Shown here piece after piece: positions 1 through 5,327 of a stretch of 37,548 nucleotides of DNA (positions are counted from its first letter, which is position 1; each line of letters opens with the position of its first letter). Made by a program: the position numbers and the translations under genes. Location: NCBI GenBank assembly GCA_902788275.1, contig CADAJV010000018.1, positions 1,639-39,186 of the forward strand, written 5' to 3'. Under the pieces are notes generated by a model, which saw nothing but the letters and a program-made list of their open reading frames with translations, had not been told where the DNA came from and ran no database searches. The stretch comes from an uncultured Bacteroidales bacterium. GTDB taxonomy: Bacteria; Bacteroidota; Bacteroidia; Bacteroidales; Bacteroidaceae.

Positions 1-2
1 GT

Positions 3-710
3 AAGAAAAGAGAGCAGACCTCTTGGAATTATTCTACTAACACCCTAAAGGTGAACGGTGTGGCTTATAAGATGGTCTATGTCATTGGCGGCACGTTCCC
101 GATGGGTAGCTATGACGGAGAAAGTAATGAGAAGCCTGTTCACTACGTTACGCTGAGCAGCTACTACATTGGTAAGACGGAGGTCACCCAGGCCCTTTGG
201 AAGGCTGTGATGGGTAGCAATCCGAGCTACTTCAAGGGCGATAACCTTCCTGTGGAGGAAGTCAACTGGGATGATTGTGTGGAATTCATAACTACACTCA
301 ATCAGCTCACGGGTGAGCATTTTCGTCTGCCGACAGAGGCAGAATGGGAGTTTGCAGCCAGGGGTGGAAACCAGCGTAAGGGAAACACCTACAGTGGCAG
401 CAGTATCGAAGGAGATGTTGCGTGGTATGATAGTAATTCGGGCAACAAGACTCATCCTGTGGCAATCAAGTCTCTCAACGAACTGGGTATCTATGACATG
501 AGCGGCAACGTATGGGAATGGTGCCAAGACAGGTACGGAGGCTATAGCAGCAATGCGCAGGCTAATCCCACCGGTCCCACTTCGGGCTCTAGCCGTGTCA
601 ATCGTGGTGGCAGCTGGGACGACGGCGCGACGTACTGCCGCTCAGCTAATCGCAATAGCTACACGCCTGCGTACAGGAGCAGCAACCTCGGCCTCCGCCT
701 CGCTCGTTAG
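3..710 (+). CDS. FGE-sulfatase/SUMF1-fold protein, 5'-truncated by window edge
   Basis: The reading frame is open to the first base, so the N-terminus lies outside the window; the GTG at 51 is not a credible start because the same frame continues upstream without a stop. The visible part is a formylglycine-generating-enzyme-like (C-type-lectin fold) domain: GGTFPMG near the start, then FRLPTEAEWEFAARGG, YDMSGNVWEWC, RVNRGGSW and a terminal NLGLRLAR. Most bacterial members with this architecture are ligand-binding or of unknown role rather than true sulfatase activators; I see no reason to claim catalysis. The last 35 codons are notable: the positions that vary in homologues (D, D, G, Y, S, Y, Y, S, S, N) all use codons ending in C that differ from AAC only at A positions, as in variable regions of diversity-generating retroelements. 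No reverse transcriptase or template repeat is in the window. The fold call is secure, the function is not. Confidence 0.85.
   Translation, partial: KKREQTSWNYSTNTLKVNGVAYKMVYVIGGTFPMGSYDGESNEKPVHYVTLSSYYIGKTEVTQALWKAVMGSNPSYFKGDNLPVEEVNWDDCVEFITTLNQLTGEHFRLPTEAEWEFAARGGNQRKGNTYSGSSIEGDVAWYDSNSGNKTHPVAIKSLNELGIYDMSGNVWEWCQDRYGGYSSNAQANPTGPTSGSSRVNRGGSWDDGATYCRSANRNSYTPAYRSSNLGLRLAR
600..710 (+). other. Candidate DGR variable region (C-terminal FGE segment)
   Basis: From the RVNRGGSW motif to the stop codon the codons run TGG GAC GAC GGC, TAC TGC, then AGC TAC, GCG TAC, AGC AGC AAC. Each could arise from AAC by changing only adenines, which is the signature of adenine-specific mutagenic homing. 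Known DGR targets of the TvpA type have the same fold and the same terminal motif, GGSWNNN...NNNxGFRLA. The template repeat and reverse transcriptase would have to lie upstream of the window or elsewhere, so this is inference from codon pattern and family. Confidence 0.45.
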
Positions 711-742
711 ATTGCCTGTGTAAAAAAATAAAAGTTAAATCT

Positions 743-765
743 TTGCGGCCCTAAAAATGGCCGTC
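743..765 (+). other. Small GC hairpin downstream of FGE gene
   Basis: CGGCC and GGCCG can pair across an 8-nt A-rich loop about 35 nt after the FGE stop codon. Short GC hairpins downstream of the variable region are known to help target recognition in the Bordetella phage DGR. It could equally be incidental or part of a weak terminator; there is no U tract. Confidence 0.25.
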
Positions 766-886
766 AAGGTCATAAAGGGCGCGCATGGATTTAGCGTAGC
801 AAAAGTAAAGATATGCAATACAAGAAATTTGTGCTATCGCTGAGCGGCCGTACAATTGTGAAAAAACAATGTTTTTTCTCTAATTC

Positions 887-917
887 ATTGCTGATTAGAT
901 AAATCTTACTATCTTTG
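887..917 (+). promoter_or_regulatory. Bacteroidota-type promoter of the PIN toxin-antitoxin pair
   Basis: ATTG at 887-890, a 19-nt spacer, then TATCTTTG at 910-917, matching the -33/-7 consensus of the primary sigma factor in this phylum. The start codon of the antitoxin lies 29 nt downstream. Confidence 0.7.
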
Positions 918-946
918 CGGCAAAATTATGTAAAGGTTATATCGTT

Positions 947-1162
947 ATGTCTGCAACTGTTTTCAACCCCATTCAGCTGCATCTGCTTCAAATGTTTTCT
1001 CGCATGAAATCTGAGCAGGAGCTCAAAGAAGTGCAGAAGGTGTTGTCAGATTACTACAGCAGGAAAGTGGAAAGACACGCTAATGAGATTTGGGATAAGC
1101 TCGAACTGAATCAGGATAAGCTTGATGAGTTAGCTAATATTCACGAACGTCTGCCATACTGA
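947..1162 (+). CDS. Putative antitoxin of a PIN toxin pair
   Basis: A 71-residue, charged, helical protein starting MSATVFNPIQLHLLQMFSRM. It resembles the short proteins that precede COG1569-type PIN toxins in Bacteroidota, in which the N-terminal FNPxQxHLLxMFS stretch is conserved; the C-terminal half, rich in K, E and D, is the likely toxin-binding part. Its stop codon overlaps the start of the PIN gene by one base (TGATG), so the two are translationally coupled, the usual order antitoxin-toxin. A good promoter sits just upstream. The role is inferred from context and from the resemblance; no DNA-binding motif is obvious. Confidence 0.7.
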   Translation: MSATVFNPIQLHLLQMFSRMKSEQELKEVQKVLSDYYSRKVERHANEIWDKLELNQDKLDELANIHERLPY

Positions 1163-1575
1163 TGAAAGTAGTACTTGACACAAACTGCCTGTTGCAAATA
1201 GTTTTTCCCAAATCTTGCTACAAAGAAATATGGGACGCTCTATTGGCACAGGAATATATCATCTGCCTAACCAGTGAGATAATGCTTGAATATCGGGAGA
1301 TATTAGAGCGACGGTTTGGCAGTGTGCAGTTTGCTGAAGAGGTGATGGATCTGATAGAGACCTTACCAAACGTGGAGCATATCAGTCCCGCTTATCGGTT
1401 TAACCTCATAACTTCCGACCCTGACGACAATAAGTTTGTGGACTGTGCAATCACGGCGGGCGCGACATACATTGTAAGTAATGACCATCATTTTAAGGAG
1501 CTGGAGCATTATGATTTTCCCAAGGTAGATGTCCGCACGCTTGCCGAATTTCATGCTATTGTAAGGCGATTGTAA
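1162..1575 (+). CDS. PIN-domain toxin (COG1569 family)
   Basis: A complete 137-residue PIN domain, the family of Mg2+-dependent ribonucleases that make up VapC-like toxins. The acidic active-site residues are visible: D6 in VLDTNCLL, E43 in MLEYREIL, the DPDDNKFVDCA block around residues 86-95, and D108 in SNDHHF. Length and motifs fit the COG1569 toxin subgroup. It starts inside the last codon of the upstream antitoxin gene. The RNA target cannot be told from sequence. The pair sits between two copies of an FGE gene 3' end, as an accessory module would. Confidence 0.85.
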   Translation: MKVVLDTNCLLQIVFPKSCYKEIWDALLAQEYIICLTSEIMLEYREILERRFGSVQFAEEVMDLIETLPNVEHISPAYRFNLITSDPDDNKFVDCAITAGATYIVSNDHHFKELEHYDFPKVDVRTLAEFHAIVRRL

Positions 1576-1610
1576 TTTCATTAGTTACCATTGTTGACGT
1601 TTACTAATTG

Positions 1611-1722
1611 TCCAGTTGGAACGATAGCGCCACGAGCTGTGTCATGCGGCTAAGTGATGACGGCGATGTGCCTACGTTCACGGACAAAAATCTCGGTCTC
1701 ATCTTTCTGGCTCGTTCGTTAG
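1611..1722 (+). pseudogene. Remnant of an FGE-like gene 3' end
   Basis: Translation from 1611 reads SSWNDSATSC, then about 17 diverged residues, then NLGLIFLAR, matching the last 35 residues of the FGE gene at 3-710 (GSWDDGATYC...NLGLRLAR). A stop codon lies directly before the fragment, and a 4-base duplication (CGTT CGTT) near the end puts the old TAG (1720-1722) out of frame. The following bases (TTAGATTGC, then TGTAAAAAtATTAAAG) also match the sequence after the intact gene, so gene end and 3' flank were duplicated together. No N-terminal part remains. Confidence 0.65.
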
Positions 1723-1760
1723 ATTGCTGTTATATTCTCACGTGTAAAAATATTAAAGCT

Positions 1761-2585
1761 ATGAAGACAGTCAATTTCAAAACATTGTTCTCGAAAGAGA
1801 ATGCGGGCAAGGTGGTTGTCCGAGAAGTCTGTATTGATGAGGATGTGGAGATACTCGGACACGTATTCCATGGCCTCCGTGATATTGAAGCTCATGTAGA
1901 GGCTCATCTCTATAGAGGAATTGAGCATGGGAAAATTACCCTGAGGACTCCCAAGGAGGTATGCAAGGTACATGTAGGAGAACTTTGGGAACCGTATCCC
2001 TGCTTTGACATATATGACTATGCAAACGAGAACAGGTCTTACCAAAATTTCATATTCCGTAAACGACGAATCAGCACGGGAGATATGAAGAAATTGTCAA
2101 GTGCTCCGACTGGAGCAGATGCATGCAAGGTAAGTGAACAGATGCCCGCCGATATTGTGCCGGCTGTGTACTATTTTGGTAGTGGTGATACTATGCTTGT
2201 GGCAACCCTTAAGACTCGTAAAAAGAAGAAGCCCCGTTTCACAGAGGTTGAGGCAAAAGCAATAGGGCTTATCCGCTCTTTTGTGAAGGGTACAATCAGT
2301 GACCGCGAATTTGCGACTTCATTCAATGAGGTTAGGAAAGAATTTTTGCAATTACTTGTTGTTGACGGACAACCGACTTTTGACAAAGATACTCCCTTGT
2401 GGCTAAACAGCTTATTGGGAATGCAGTTCATAGACTGGATAAAATATCAGCAGGTGAAATGGTATTTTGAAGAGCATCCTGAAGAGTTGGTCGGGGAGAC
2501 GAAAGAACGGTTTGAGAGGATTCGTCAGATGGAGTATGACGAGCGCTTCATGGAAGCTTGCAGATGTGTTTTGGAAATCCGTTGA
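1761..2585 (+). CDS. Hypothetical protein, unrecognised family
   Basis: I place the start at the ATG at 1761 (MKTVNFKTLFSKENAGKV), giving 274 residues; a longer frame opens at 1608 but its first 51 codons are the FGE remnant and its flank. The protein is soluble and mixed charge, with no signal peptide or membrane segment. A lysine-rich patch (KTRKKKKPRF) lies near residue 155, and the C-terminal third (WLNSLLGMQFIDWIKYQQVKWYF onward in shorter blocks) is helical and rich in aromatic and acidic residues. I do not recognise a family. The gene has no clear promoter of its own; the upstream 38 nt come from the duplicated FGE flank. It is followed directly by the interspersed repeat. Confidence 0.6.
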   Translation: MKTVNFKTLFSKENAGKVVVREVCIDEDVEILGHVFHGLRDIEAHVEAHLYRGIEHGKITLRTPKEVCKVHVGELWEPYPCFDIYDYANENRSYQNFIFRKRRISTGDMKKLSSAPTGADACKVSEQMPADIVPAVYYFGSGDTMLVATLKTRKKKKPRFTEVEAKAIGLIRSFVKGTISDREFATSFNEVRKEFLQLLVVDGQPTFDKDTPLWLNSLLGMQFIDWIKYQQVKWYFEEHPEELVGETKERFERIRQMEYDERFMEACRCVLEIR

Positions 2586-2623
2586 TGGAAGATGCCGCTG
2601 TCAGTATGCTGAGCTATGATAAA

Positions 2624-3082
2624 ATGAACGTTTTCGATAAGCCAAATGAGCAGAATGGTGCTTGCATCAATTCTGCCATGGCGAGAAAAGGTGGTTGCGA
2701 AGAAACCAAGTTCTTTCATAGCCAACTTCAATCTGTTCCGCAGCATGCCTGTCTGTACCAAAAAGGGCTACATCTTGGCTATATGATTACGTCTTGTTAT
2801 TACTATCTGTTATCGATGCAGAAGGTGGGTGAAAATAATCACGAGGAGCCGAATTTTAATCGCGCAGAGCCGAAAACTAATTGCGTCGGGACGCACCCTT
2901 TCCTCGCGACAAATTTTCTTAAGTCCGCTTTTCTTGATTTTATCTCCACGTTAGATTTTTTTAAGTCCGCTTTTCTTGATTTTATCTCCACGTTAGGTTT
3001 ACTCAGGTCTGCGTTATGCGGTTTTGTGGAGAGCCAAAAAAATGTTACAAAAATGTTTTGCGAGAATGGAAAAACTGCCTAA
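2624..3082 (+). CDS. Repeat-derived ORF with Cys-containing 27-residue unit; coding status uncertain
   Basis: An ATG at 2624 opens a 152-codon frame. It begins with one copy of a 27-residue unit, consensus N-[VL]-F-[DA]-KPNEQN-[GD]-ACI-[NK]-SAMARKGGCEET, that recurs at the end of the window starting from an ATG in the same position. The middle part is hydrophobic with several Cys, and the end holds two copies of a 14-residue unit, LKSAFLDFISTLDF. Length-conserving tandem units (81 and 42 nt, both multiples of 3) favour coding, but the few differences between the two 81-nt copies are all at amino-acid-changing sites, and the reverse strand is also open here. It may be an interspersed non-coding element. 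The end overlaps the promoter of the next gene. Confidence 0.35.
   Translation: MNVFDKPNEQNGACINSAMARKGGCEETKFFHSQLQSVPQHACLYQKGLHLGYMITSCYYYLLSMQKVGENNHEEPNFNRAEPKTNCVGTHPFLATNFLKSAFLDFISTLDFFKSAFLDFISTLGLLRSALCGFVESQKNVTKMFCENGKTA
2627..2707 (+). repeat. Interspersed 81-nt repeat unit, first locus
   Basis: One full unit preceded by ATG at 2624, near-identical to the unit at 37,450-37,530. At this locus a non-repeat C-terminal part follows instead of a second unit. The reverse strand is also open across it (GFFATTFSRHGR on that strand). Confidence 0.85.
2919..3002 (+). repeat. Two tandem copies of a 42-nt unit
   Basis: Copies at 2919-2960 and 2961-3002 share their first 36 bases exactly (beginning TTAAGTCCGCTTTTCTTG, ending CCACGTTAG). 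A decayed third copy follows to about 3020. A related stretch with TTATCTCCACGTTA lies near 25,690, so the unit belongs to a dispersed family. Confidence 0.85.
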
Positions 3083-3087
3083 TTTTG
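3057..3087 (+). promoter_or_regulatory. Bacteroidota-type promoter of the small basic protein
   Basis: TTTG at 3057-3060, a 19-nt spacer, and TAATTTTG at 3080-3087: a full match to the consensus. The downstream ATG at 3112 is 24 nt away. Confidence 0.8.
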
Positions 3088-3111
3088 CGAACAGAGTAAA
3101 GTGATAAGATA

Positions 3112-3285
3112 ATGAGAAAGAAGATATTGCGCCCGATGAATCTGGATGCGCTGAAAGCGATGAGGCGAGGAAACCGCGAGGCTGAGCAGGAGTTGCTCGG
3201 CCCGGGGTTCCACTCCTTCAACCGACTGCATAAGTCGAAGAAAACTTATACGCGTAAGGCGAAACATAAGAAGAAAGAACAATAA
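3112..3285 (+). CDS. Small basic protein, 57 aa
   Basis: A short ORF, MRKKILRPMNLDALKAMRRG at its start and HKSKKTYTRKAKHKKKEQ at its end, with a very high net positive charge concentrated in the C-terminal tail. It has an excellent promoter and codon use that looks real. Such highly basic small proteins usually bind nucleic acid or ribosomes, but I do not recognise this one and make no functional call. The HD-domain gene follows after a GC-rich hairpin, which may end this transcript or lie within a shared one. Confidence 0.65.
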   Translation: MRKKILRPMNLDALKAMRRGNREAEQELLGPGFHSFNRLHKSKKTYTRKAKHKKKEQ

Positions 3286-3298
3286 ACAATAACCGAGA

Positions 3299-3370
3299 CC
3301 CCCTCTTATCTCCCTAAAGGTGGAGGCCCCTGGCGCCAGAGTCCTCCCCCCTGAGGGGGATAAGAGGGGG
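3299..3370 (+). repeat. Long GC-rich inverted repeat (terminator-like, dispersed type)
   Basis: Seventeen bases at 3299-3315 (CCCCCTCTTATCTCCCT) pair with 3354-3370, with only one G-U pair. The loop region contains a second stem (GGAGG/CCTCC) and the palindrome CTGGCGCCAG. A related sequence of the same C/T-rich then G/A-rich layout occurs inside the capA-like gene at 26,757-26,833. No U tract follows, so termination is uncertain; it looks like a member of a dispersed palindromic family. Confidence 0.75.
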
Positions 3371-3395
3371 CATTAACCATTAAACGATAAAGACT

Positions 3396-4007
3396 ATGAC
3401 ACAGAAAGTTTTTCAGGATTATATTGACCGGCAGCATGAGACAGTAGAACGGATAAGGACAACGGCTCATAAGCTGCATGAGAGTGTTAACCAAACATAC
3501 GACGATGTACACCCCTATGGATTTCATCTGGACATGGTGGCGGAGGCTGTGTATAAGTTCGGACACATGGTCTGTGCTGGTGAGGAGGATGTGCTGCCAT
3601 TGTTGTTTGGAGCCTACTTCCACGACAGCATTGAGGATGCAAGGCTGACTTACAACGATGTGATGCGGACGGCGCGCCAGTTCATGGACGAGGAACAGGC
3701 GTTCGTTGCCACGGAGATTGTGTATGCGCTGACAAACGACAAGGGACGAACCCGCGCAGAGAGGGCCGGGGAGAAATACTATAAAGGAATACGCGAGACT
3801 CCTTATGCCCCGTTTGTAAAGTTGGCAGACCGCAGGGCAAATATATCATACTCTTTCAGCCATGCAAATGAAGACAATGTTCATATGAAGCAGGTGTATG
3901 CTAAGGAATGGCCGCACTTCATAAAGGCTATCAATGCCGAAAGCAAAGACATCCGCTTCTCTTTGCCCCAGATGATGCTGGAGGAAGTGGAGGAACTTGT
4001 TTGTTGA
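3396..4007 (+). CDS. HD-domain phosphohydrolase, small alarmone hydrolase-like
   Basis: A 203-residue single-domain HD protein related to the hydrolase half of SpoT and to MESH1. The metal- and substrate-binding motifs are present in order: H44 (HLDMVAEAV), H76-D77 with E80-D81 (FHDSIED), ALTND at 111-115, and D145 in VKLADRRANI. There is no synthetase, TGS or ACT domain, so if the assignment is right it would degrade (p)ppGpp-like nucleotides only. Substrate is inferred; other nucleotides are possible. The gene stands alone, between the palindrome above and a bidirectional terminator shared with tRNA-His. Confidence 0.75.
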   Translation: MTQKVFQDYIDRQHETVERIRTTAHKLHESVNQTYDDVHPYGFHLDMVAEAVYKFGHMVCAGEEDVLPLLFGAYFHDSIEDARLTYNDVMRTARQFMDEEQAFVATEIVYALTNDKGRTRAERAGEKYYKGIRETPYAPFVKLADRRANISYSFSHANEDNVHMKQVYAKEWPHFIKAINAESKDIRFSLPQMMLEEVEELVC

Positions 4008-4032
4008 GAATAAAATGCCCCGGCCTAAAAGA

Positions 4033-4067
4033 AAAAGCCTTGCTGTCTTTTGGACTGCAAGGCTTTT
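4033..4067. terminator. Bidirectional intrinsic terminator
   Basis: AAAAGCCTTGC (4033-4043) pairs with GCAAGGCTTTT (4057-4067), with a further GTC/GAC pair inside. A and T tracts on the two sides allow it to serve both the HD gene (+) and the tRNA-His gene (-). Confidence 0.75.
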
Positions 4068-4072
4068 GTCGG

Positions 4073-4150
4073 TGGGGTGGCTAGTCGGATTCGAACCGAC
4101 GACATTCAGAACCACAATCTGACGCTCTAACCAGCTGAACTATAGCCACC
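4073..4150 (-). tRNA. tRNA-His (GTG)
   Basis: On the minus strand the sequence starts GGTGGCTATAGTTCAG and folds as a full cloverleaf. The anticodon loop TTGTGGT gives anticodon GTG. The extra 5' G (-1) faces C73, the identity element of tRNA-His, and CCA is encoded (4073-4075). The T arm GGTTCGAATCC is intact. Confidence 0.97.
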
Positions 4151-4161
4151 AGCTTATGTAA

Positions 4162-4214
4162 GGTTAAAATGTTAAGACGTTAAAAAGTTAAAATGTTAAG
4201 ACGTTAAAAGGTTA
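4162..4214. repeat. AT-rich tandem phrase repeat
   Basis: Two copies of a 24-nt phrase built on GTTAAAATGTTAAGACG, followed by a partial third. It lies between the tRNA and its promoter and is one of several similar phrase repeats in this window. Confidence 0.8.
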
Positions 4215-4261
4215 CGGTGTGCAAACTCAAGGGTGACGTGTCTCCTTTGATTTTGCGGCTG

Positions 4262-4293
4262 CGAAGGTACGGCTTTTTCTTGAACTGACCAAG
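4262..4293 (-). promoter_or_regulatory. Promoter of tRNA-His
   Basis: On the minus strand, CTTGG then about 19-20 nt then TACCTTCG, a near-consensus Bacteroidota promoter placed just after the folD stop codon and directed at the tRNA. It is 112 nt from the mature 5' end, so the precursor would carry the phrase repeat as a leader. Confidence 0.55.
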
Positions 4294-4296
4294 GAA

Positions 4297-5172
4297 TTAG
4301 TAGATTTTTTTCTGACTGGCCAGCAGAGTGTTGGTCATCAGGGTGCAGATGGTCATGGGGCCTACGCCACCGGGCACGGGGGTTATGAAGGAGCAGAGGG
4401 GTGCCACTTCGTCGAACTTGACATCGCCGCTGAGGCGGAATCCTTTCTTACGGGTGGGGTCGGGCACGCGGGTGGTGCCTACGTCGATGATGACGGCTCC
4501 GGGCTTGATCATGTCGGCGGTGACGAACTCGGGCTGACCGATGGCGGCAATGATGATGTCGGCCTGGCGGCACTCGTCCTTGAGGGTGGCGGAGTGGCTG
4601 TGGCAGACGGTGACGGTGGCATCGCCGTAGTTCTTCTGCATCATGAGCTGAGCCATGGGCTTGCCCACGATGTTGCTGCGGCCAAGGATGACGCACTTCT
4701 TGCCTGAGGTCTGGATATTATAACGCTTGAGGAGCTCAAGGATGCCCTTGGGGGTGGCGGAGATGAAGCAGGGCAGACCGATGGCCATGCGGCCTACATT
4801 GATGGGGTGGAATCCGTCAACGTCCTTACGGAAGTCAATGGCCTCAATAACCTTTTGCTCGTCGATGTGGCGCGGCAAAGGAAGCTGTACGATAAATCCG
4901 TCGATATCAGCGTCTTGGTTGAGTTTGTTAACCTCGTGGAGCAACTGCTCCTCGGTGATGTCATCCTCAAAGCGGAGCAGGGTGGAGGTGAAGCCGCATT
5001 CCTTGCAGGCGAGCACCTTGTTGGCTACGTATGTCTCGCTGCCGCCGTCGTGGCCAACCAGTATGGCTGCCAGATGGGGGCGCTTGCCGCCGCGGGCTAC
5101 TATGTCGGCCACCTGCTGGGCTATCTCGGCCTTGATGGTTGCGGCTGTCTGTTTTCCGTCGATTAGTTGCAT
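4297..5172 (-). CDS. folD: Bifunctional methylenetetrahydrofolate dehydrogenase / methenyltetrahydrofolate cyclohydrolase
   Basis: A full-length 291-residue FolD, the cytosolic enzyme that interconverts 5,10-methylene-, 5,10-methenyl- and 10-formyl-tetrahydrofolate with NADP. Visible landmarks: the active-site Y48 and K52 in [20 protein letters not shown] at 92-100, [10 protein letters not shown] at 116-125, the NADP-binding GRSNIVGKP at 164-172, DVGTTRV, and the C-terminal [11 protein letters not shown] signature. The start ATG is preceded by GGGAGG. It lies downstream of ffh on the same strand with 153 nt between, a space that holds phrase repeats and a hairpin, so cotranscription is possible but not certain. 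Confidence 0.97.
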   Translation of the reverse strand: MQLIDGKQTAATIKAEIAQQVADIVARGGKRPHLAAILVGHDGGSETYVANKVLACKECGFTSTLLRFEDDITEEQLLHEVNKLNQDADIDGFIVQLPLPRHIDEQKVIEAIDFRKDVDGFHPINVGRMAIGLPCFISATPKGILELLKRYNIQTSGKKCVILGRSNIVGKPMAQLMMQKNYGDATVTVCHSHSATLKDECRQADIIIAAIGQPEFVTADMIKPGAVIIDVGTTRVPDPTRKKGFRLSGDVKFDEVAPLCSFITPVPGGVGPMTICTLMTNTLLASQKKIY

Positions 5173-5187
5173 AGGGAGGATTTGGTA

Positions 5188-5219
5188 TTTGAAATTTGAA
5201 ATTTATTGCCTGGTCCGGA
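5188..5219 (+). repeat. Dispersed motif: GAAATTTGAAATTTATTGCC...GTCCGGA
   Basis: First of several copies of a motif with consensus GARRTTTGARRTTTATTGCC-AAG-TCCGGA. Others are at 17,981-18,011, 19,681-19,707 and 27,831-27,862, with a shorter inverted copy at 28,117-28,129. All are intergenic. Confidence 0.75.
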
Positions 5220-5226
5220 TGTGGAC

Positions 5227-5247
5227 CCGCGCAGCCGAACTGCGCGG
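5227..5247. other. Perfect GC hairpin between ffh and folD
   Basis: CCGCGCAG and CTGCGCGG form an 8-bp stem with a 5-nt loop. There is no U tract on either strand, so it is more likely an RNA-stability or processing element than a strong terminator. Confidence 0.5.
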
Positions 5248-5252
5248 CACTG

Positions 5253-5327
5253 TGGTTGTTGGTTAATGGTTGTTGGTTAACGGTTATTTGTTAACGGTTA
5301 TTGGTTATTGTTTAACGGTTAACGGTT
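5253..5327. repeat. Phrase repeat (GGTTAACGGTTATT type)
   Basis: About ten irregular copies of GGTTRTTGGTTAA and GGTTAACGGTT fill the space up to the stop codon of ffh. Confidence 0.8.

Noticed and set aside
814-903. A 29-codon frame starting MQYKKFVLSLSG before the PIN antitoxin
   Set aside because: It looks at first like a signal peptide start but ends within the -33/-7 spacer of the next promoter and has no continuation; most likely chance or a small remnant.
1608-1760. N-terminal extension of the unrecognised gene at 1761
   Set aside because: The extension is the decayed FGE 3' end and flank, and starts with a TTG right after a stop; the ATG at 1761 is better.
4010-4300. CRISPR-like array, because of the short spaced repeats near the tRNA
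   Set aside because: The repeats are AT phrases directly abutting one another with no unique spacers, and there are no cas genes in the window.
4727-5266. Plus-strand frames opposite folD
   Set aside because: FolD motifs on the minus strand are complete and in order; the opposite frames show no family resemblance.
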